A DNA stretch of 64,000 nucleotides. It comes from SCTD01 sp963784675. Its GTDB lineage: Bacteria > Actinomycetota > Actinomycetes > Mycobacteriales > SCTD01. The stretch lies in assembly GCA_963784675.1 (NCBI GenBank), contig CAWASE010000019.1, positions 186,001 to 250,000 of the forward strand. The letters are read 5' to 3'. The translations under genes were made by a program, and so were the position numbers. Shown here in pieces: positions 60,562-64,000 of this stretch. The notes below the pieces were generated by a model. It searched no databases. It was not told the DNA's origin and saw only the letters and a program-made list of their open reading frames with translations. Within the stretch, counting starts at the first letter, position 1. The number at the start of each line of letters is the position of its first letter.

Positions 60562-61791
60562 ATGCCCACGGACGTCGAGCGTCTGAGCCTGCCGCAGGCC
60601 CGCCGGGTCGCGCTGGCCGCGCAGGGCTTCACCGATCCGGCTCCGGCGGGACGGCCCGACGTCCGGCACGTGCGTCGGGTGCTCGGCCGCACGCACCTGC
60701 TGCAGCTGGACTCGGTGAACGTCTTCGAGCGGGCGCACCTCCTGCCGCTGTTCAGCCGGCTCGGCCCCTACGACAAGGACCTGCTCGCCCGCTCGGCCTA
60801 CGGGCCGCGTCGCGAGCTGTTCGAGTACTGGGGGCACGAGGCGTCGCTGCTGCCGCTGGGCCTGCACCCGCTGCTGCGCTGGCGGATGGCGCGCATCGAG
60901 GCGCTGCAGGACGGCTGGGGTGAGCCGTTGCGGGTCATGCGCGAGCACCCGGAGTTCGTGGCGCTCGTGCTGCGTCACCTCGAGCAGGGCGGCCCGATGA
61001 CCGCCGCGCAGGTGCAGGAGTCCGTGGGGCACGACCGGGGACGCCCGGCCGGTCCCTGGTGGGACTGGTCGCTGCCCAAGGCGGCGCTGGAGTACCTGTT
61101 CGGGGCCGGCCGGGTGACCACCGCCGACCGGGCCGGCTTCACCCGCGTCTACGACCTCACCGAGCGGGTGCTGCCGGCCGCGGTGCTGGACCTGCCGACG
61201 CCCGAGCCCGCCGAGGCGCACCGGCAGCTGATCTTGCTGGCGGCTCGGGCGCACGGCGTGGCCACCGCGGGCGACCTGTGCGACTACTTCCGGCTGCGGG
61301 GCGAGGACGGACCGGCGGCGGTGCGGTCGCTGGTGGCGGACGGCTCGCTCGTGCCGGTCCAGGTGCCGGGCTGGCGCGACGCCGCCTACCTGCACCCGCA
61401 GGCGGCGCTGCCCCGCCGGGTCCGGGCGTCGGCGCTGCTGTCGCCCTTCGACCCGCTGGTCTGGGAGCGCGCGCGCACGTCCAGGCTGTTCGGGTTCGAC
61501 TACCGGCTGGAGATCTACACCCCGGCGGCCAAGCGCCTGTACGGCTACTACGTGCTGCCGTTCCTGCACGACGGCGCGCTGCGCGCCCGCGTCGACCTCA
61601 AGAGCGACCGCAAGGCTGGGGTGCTGCGGGTGCTGGCGGCCTGGTTGGAGCCCGGTTCGGACGAGGGCGACGTCGCCGCTGCGCTCGCCGTCGAGCTGCG
61701 GCGGGCGGCGGCGTGGCAGGGCCTGGACGACGTGCTCGTCGAGCCGCGCGGGACGATGGCGTCCGGGCTCACGGCGGCGCTGGCTGCCTGA
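60562..61791 (+). CDS. YcaQ-type (DUF1006) DNA glycosylase family protein
   Basis: A 409-residue protein of the YcaQ/AlkX family, whose members unhook interstrand DNA crosslinks. LSLPQARRVALAAQGF, LGRTHLLQLDSVNVFERAH with the QxD catalytic motif, YWGHEASLLPL, YDKDLL and FDPLVWERARTSRLFGFDYRLEIYTPAAKR are present. The fold is composed of winged-helix repeats, and the DNA-repair role is from the family. It ends before a strong hairpin. Confidence 0.88.
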   Translation: MPTDVERLSLPQARRVALAAQGFTDPAPAGRPDVRHVRRVLGRTHLLQLDSVNVFERAHLLPLFSRLGPYDKDLLARSAYGPRRELFEYWGHEASLLPLGLHPLLRWRMARIEALQDGWGEPLRVMREHPEFVALVLRHLEQGGPMTAAQVQESVGHDRGRPAGPWWDWSLPKAALEYLFGAGRVTTADRAGFTRVYDLTERVLPAAVLDLPTPEPAEAHRQLILLAARAHGVATAGDLCDYFRLRGEDGPAAVRSLVADGSLVPVQVPGWRDAAYLHPQAALPRRVRASALLSPFDPLVWERARTSRLFGFDYRLEIYTPAAKRLYGYYVLPFLHDGALRARVDLKSDRKAGVLRVLAAWLEPGSDEGDVAAALAVELRRAAAWQGLDDVLVEPRGTMASGLTAALAA

Positions 61792-61820
61792 GGCCGGACT
61801 CCCGACCGCGAGAACGAGGA

Positions 61821-61854
61821 CGGACCGCCGGCAGCAGGTGCTGCGGGCGGTCCG
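61821..61854. terminator. Hairpin after the YcaQ-type gene
   Basis: Imperfect 16-bp inverted repeat around GGACCGCCGGCAGCA (61822-61836) and TGCTGCGGGCGGTCC (61839-61853), one mismatch, 2-base loop. It lies 29 bases after the stop and also downstream of the small minus-strand ORF, so it could serve transcripts from both sides. Confidence 0.7.
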
Positions 61855-62172
61855 TCCGGGGTTCAGGGCCCCGCGGTCAGCGACCGGGGGCGGGGAGGGG
61901 ACTCAGTCGTCCCAGGGTCCGAAGTCGTCGATCATGACGGCTGTCCTTCCTGCATCCTCGGCTCCGGCATGGAGCACTGAGGTCGTGCGTGTTGCGGCTC
62001 TGCGCTGTGCTCGTCGAGCCCCTCGGCGATACCGTTCGGGGCCTTGCAGCAGCGTGGCAGTGCTGTGTGAACCGGGCGTATCCCGCACCGGACGATCTGA
62101 TGACAGATCGTTGACGCCCTCGACGCTACCAGTTCACTCGGCATCCCGCAGCGGCACCTGAACCGGGGCGCC
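61855..62172. other. Gene-poor gap between YcaQ-type gene and amidase
   Basis: About 320 bases with noticeably lower GC and less codon bias than the flanking genes. Beyond the 10-codon minus-strand ORF at 61903-61935, no RNA gene or conserved frame was recognised. The TTGACG at 62111-62116 could be a -35 box, but no matching -10 is at the right distance. Confidence 0.5.
61903..61935 (-). CDS. Possible 10-residue peptide MIDDFGPWDD
   Basis: A minus-strand ORF of 10 codons plus stop with an AGGAAGG ribosome binding site 9 bases upstream of the ATG. All codons have G or C in the third position except one (GGA), unlike the sequence before it. A hairpin (61821-61854) follows 48 bases after the stop. 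No gene lies downstream on the same strand, so it is not an obvious leader peptide. The peptide is acidic and ends in PWDD. I do not recognise it; chance is possible. Confidence 0.35.
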   Translation of the reverse strand: MIDDFGPWDD

Positions 62173-62178
62173 TAGGGT
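62173..62178 (+). promoter_or_regulatory. Possible -10 hexamer TAGGGT, leaderless amidase gene
   Basis: TAGGGT (TANNNT form) ends 6 bases before the amidase GTG, and no Shine-Dalgarno is seen. Confidence 0.45.
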
Positions 62179-62184
62179 TCCCGC

Positions 62185-63543
62185 GTGCACGACCCCGCGA
62201 GCCTGACGCTGACCGCCGTGCTGCCGCTGCTGGCAGCCCGCACGCTGTCCGCGCGCGAGCTGGTGGCGGCCTGCCTGGCCCGGGTCGAGGCGGTCGAGCC
62301 GCAGGTGCTCGCGTTCGTCGTCTGCACGCCCGAACGGGCGCTGGACGCCGCGCGGCAGGCCGACGACGACCGTGCCGCGGGACGGCCCGTCGGACCGCTG
62401 GCCGGCGTGCCGGTGGCGCTGAAGGACCTGTACCTGACCCGGGGGGTGCCGACGACCGCGTCGAGCCGGGTGCTGGCGGGCCACGACCCCGGGATCGACA
62501 GCGCCGTCTGGCGACGCCTGCGCGACGCAGGTGCGGGGCTGCTCGGCAAGACGGCGCTGCAGGAGTTCGCCTACGGCACCGGCTCGCACCCCACACGCAA
62601 CCCGTGGGACCTCACCCGGACGCCCGGTGGCTCCTCCGGCGGGTCGGCCGCGGCGGTGGCGGCGCGGATGGTCCCGGTGGCCGCCGGCAGCGACACCGGC
62701 GGGTCGCTCCGGATCCCGGCGGCGGCCTGCGGGGTCTGCACGCTGCGTCCGGCGCACGGCCGGGTGTCGACGGCCGGCGTCCTGCCGTTGGCGGCGTCGC
62801 TGGACACCGCCGGGGTGCTGGCTCGCAGGATGCTCGACGTCGCGCTGCTGATGCGCCTGCTGGCCGGGTACGACGGCGCCGACCCGCTGTCGCTGGACGT
62901 CGCCGTGCCGGACTACCCCCGGCAGGTGCCGGACGTGCGGGGTCGGCGTCTGGGCGTGCTGCCGCTCGCTCCCGGCACCCATGAGGGCGTCGCGGCGGCC
63001 TGCCAGGCAGCGCTGCAGCTGCTCGTCGAGCGCGGGGCGGTGCTGGTGCCGGTGACGCCGCCGGCCGGGGCGGCCCGGATCGGCGCGATCCCGGGCACCT
63101 ACGGCGAGCTGCAGGGGCCGGAGGCGCTGGCGCACCACGCCGAGTGGTCGGCCACCCGCGCGCACCTGTACGGCGGGCACGTGCGCGACCGGCTGCGGCA
63201 GGCCGCGCAGGTCACCGGCGCAGAGCACACGCGCGCCCAGCAGGAACGCCGCGACTGGACGGCCGGCTGGCGGCAGCGCTTCGCCGAGCAGGGGCTGGAC
63301 GCCGTCGCCTCACCGACCCTGCCGCAGCCGCCGGAGCCGCTGGCCGGCCCGCTGCCCTCCCTCGCGCTCACCAAGGGCTGGTCGGTGGCGGGCTTCCCGG
63401 CGCTCTCGGTTCCCGTCGGCCTCGTCGACGGGCTGCCGACGGGTCTGCAGCTGGCGGGGCTGCCCGAGCGTGAGGCCGACCTCGTCGGGCTCGGGATCGC
63501 CGTCGACGAGGAGATCCGGTTCTGGGAGCGCGAACCTCAGTAG
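62185..63543 (+). CDS. Amidase signature family enzyme
   Basis: A 452-residue amidase of the AS family (GatA/AtzF-like). The catalytic Lys is in VPVALKDLYLT, the two Ser in GGSSGGSAAAVAAR and AAGSDTGGSLRIPAA, followed by the remaining family core and C-terminal FPALSVPVGLVDGLPTGLQL. GTG 62185 follows a TAGGGT hexamer. Absence of gatB/gatC nearby argues against a role in tRNA amidation, so a small-molecule amidase is more likely. Its end overlaps by 7 bases the end of the convergent gene. Confidence 0.92.
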   Translation: MHDPASLTLTAVLPLLAARTLSARELVAACLARVEAVEPQVLAFVVCTPERALDAARQADDDRAAGRPVGPLAGVPVALKDLYLTRGVPTTASSRVLAGHDPGIDSAVWRRLRDAGAGLLGKTALQEFAYGTGSHPTRNPWDLTRTPGGSSGGSAAAVAARMVPVAAGSDTGGSLRIPAAACGVCTLRPAHGRVSTAGVLPLAASLDTAGVLARRMLDVALLMRLLAGYDGADPLSLDVAVPDYPRQVPDVRGRRLGVLPLAPGTHEGVAAACQAALQLLVERGAVLVPVTPPAGAARIGAIPGTYGELQGPEALAHHAEWSATRAHLYGGHVRDRLRQAAQVTGAEHTRAQQERRDWTAGWRQRFAEQGLDAVASPTLPQPPEPLAGPLPSLALTKGWSVAGFPALSVPVGLVDGLPTGLQLAGLPEREADLVGLGIAVDEEIRFWEREPQ

Positions 63544-64000
63544 GCCGCGAGCACCGGTGCCAGCTCGGTCGGCGTCGCGCCGTGCAGGATGACGCCGTCG
63601 CAGCCCAGCGCGAGCTGGCCCCGGACGGCCGACGACGCACTGCGCGGGCGTGCCGGTGGCGCTCGGCTCCAGCCACTCCGACGGGATCAGCGTCGCGACG
63701 TGCTCGAGCTGGTCGGTCGTGGCGGAGACGTCCAGGCCGCGGACGGAGGAGACCACCGGATCGGCCAGGAAGCGCTCCAGCGGCGCCGGGTCCCAGCCGT
63801 TGGTGCGCACCAGCAGCGTCGCCGTAGCCCTGCAGGTAGGTGCCCAGCCGGCCCGACCGTCTTCTTCAGCCGCAGCGGTTCGGGCAGGTGGTCGCCGACC
63901 GTGGCGAAGCACGACCAGACGCGCACCGACGCCGGGTCGCGGCCGGCCTGCTCGGCGGCGTCCTTGACGACCCGGACGCAGCGCTCCGTCGTCTCGTCGG
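63537..64000 (-). pseudogene. Luciferase-like (F420/flavin) oxidoreductase, partial and frame-broken
   Basis: C-terminal 460 bases of a minus-strand gene entering from beyond the window edge. Recognisable pieces in successive frames: VRVWSCFATVGDHLPEPLRL, then RLGTYLQGYG, then LVRTNGWDPAPLERFLADPV ... LEHVATLIPSEWLEPSATGTPAQCVVG, then VRGQLALGCDGVILHGATPTEL and a stop at 63537-63539. Breaks lie near 63868, 63825 and 63633. The GYGDxLVRxNGWDP signature resembles F420-dependent LLM-class (TIGR03857-like) oxidoreductases. Three breaks in 460 bases suggest either poor local sequence or a real decay. Confidence 0.6.

Noticed and set aside
61903..62088. A 61-residue ORF ending in MIDDFGPWDD
   Set aside because: The first 50 codons have no codon bias and no ribosome binding site, unlike the final 10 codons with their own site; only the short form is kept as a possibility.

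Overview
The window is very GC-rich and densely coded, and carries the standard actinobacterial housekeeping order: lepB - rnhB - DUF2469 - yraN - yifB - dprA - xerC - whiG - M23 peptidase - rpsB - tsf - pyrH - frr - cdsA - rlmN - dxr - rseP - ispG - GNAT - proS - rimP - nusA - ylxR - infB - DUF503 - rbfA - truB - ribF - rpsO - pnp - M16 peptidase - dapB. GTG starts are frequent, stop/start overlaps (ATGA, GTGA, TGATG) are common, and several genes begin 5-10 bases after a TANNNT hexamer, as in leaderless actinobacterial transcripts. A WhiG/FliA-type sigma factor is present, which points to a sporulating or motile actinomycete. The genus cannot be fixed from this sequence.

Layout. 1-7.5 kb: end of a type I signal peptidase, two adjacent Nudix hydrolases, RNase HII, and DNA processing and recombination genes (yraN, yifB, dprA, xerC). 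7.6-14.2 kb: whiG, a secreted M23-like protein, then the ribosome/cell-envelope run rpsB-tsf-pyrH-frr-cdsA with hairpins between rpsB, tsf and pyrH. 14.3-21 kb: rlmN, an inserted two-gene nucleotidyltransferase module, then dxr-rseP-ispG (MEP isoprenoid pathway plus a site-2 protease) and a GNAT protein. 21-31 kb: metabolic and accessory genes (NTF2-like protein, aldehyde dehydrogenase, a broken membrane-protein gene, yaaA, a Uma2 protein), proS with a YbaK-type editing protein, a HAD phosphatase, a secreted GH3 enzyme, and a ferritin-like/lipoprotein pair. 31-39 kb: the transcription/translation block rimP to ribF. 39-41 kb: a small accessory island in which one AbiEi-like/nuclease-like gene sits between two copies of a 72-73 bp palindromic repeat, next to a 12-bp tandem repeat. 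41-47 kb: rpsO-pnp-M16-dapB. 47-64 kb: mixed metabolic genes (threonine aldolase, molybdopterin oxidoreductase, HGGYW hydrolase plus SolA-like oxidase, an ABC exporter, a nuclease homologue, a membrane patatin-like lipase, succinate-semialdehyde-type dehydrogenase, a YcaQ-type glycosylase, an amidase, and a partial luciferase-like oxidoreductase).

A striking property of the sequence is at least a dozen apparent single-base frame breaks, in xerC, the partner of the nucleotidyltransferase, a membrane-protein gene, rimP, dapB, the patatin-like gene and the last gene. Because dapB is usually indispensable and rimP widely conserved, and the motifs are intact in each piece, uncorrected sequencing indels are the simplest explanation. 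Real pseudogenes cannot be excluded from sequence alone.

The features that standard families do not explain are two families of palindromic repeats (two copies each), the repeat-bracketed AbiEi/nuclease-like gene, the nucleotidyltransferase pair inside the rlmN-dxr gap, and a 10-codon ORF with its own ribosome binding site and a downstream hairpin. No tRNA, rRNA, CRISPR array or insertion sequence was recognised.
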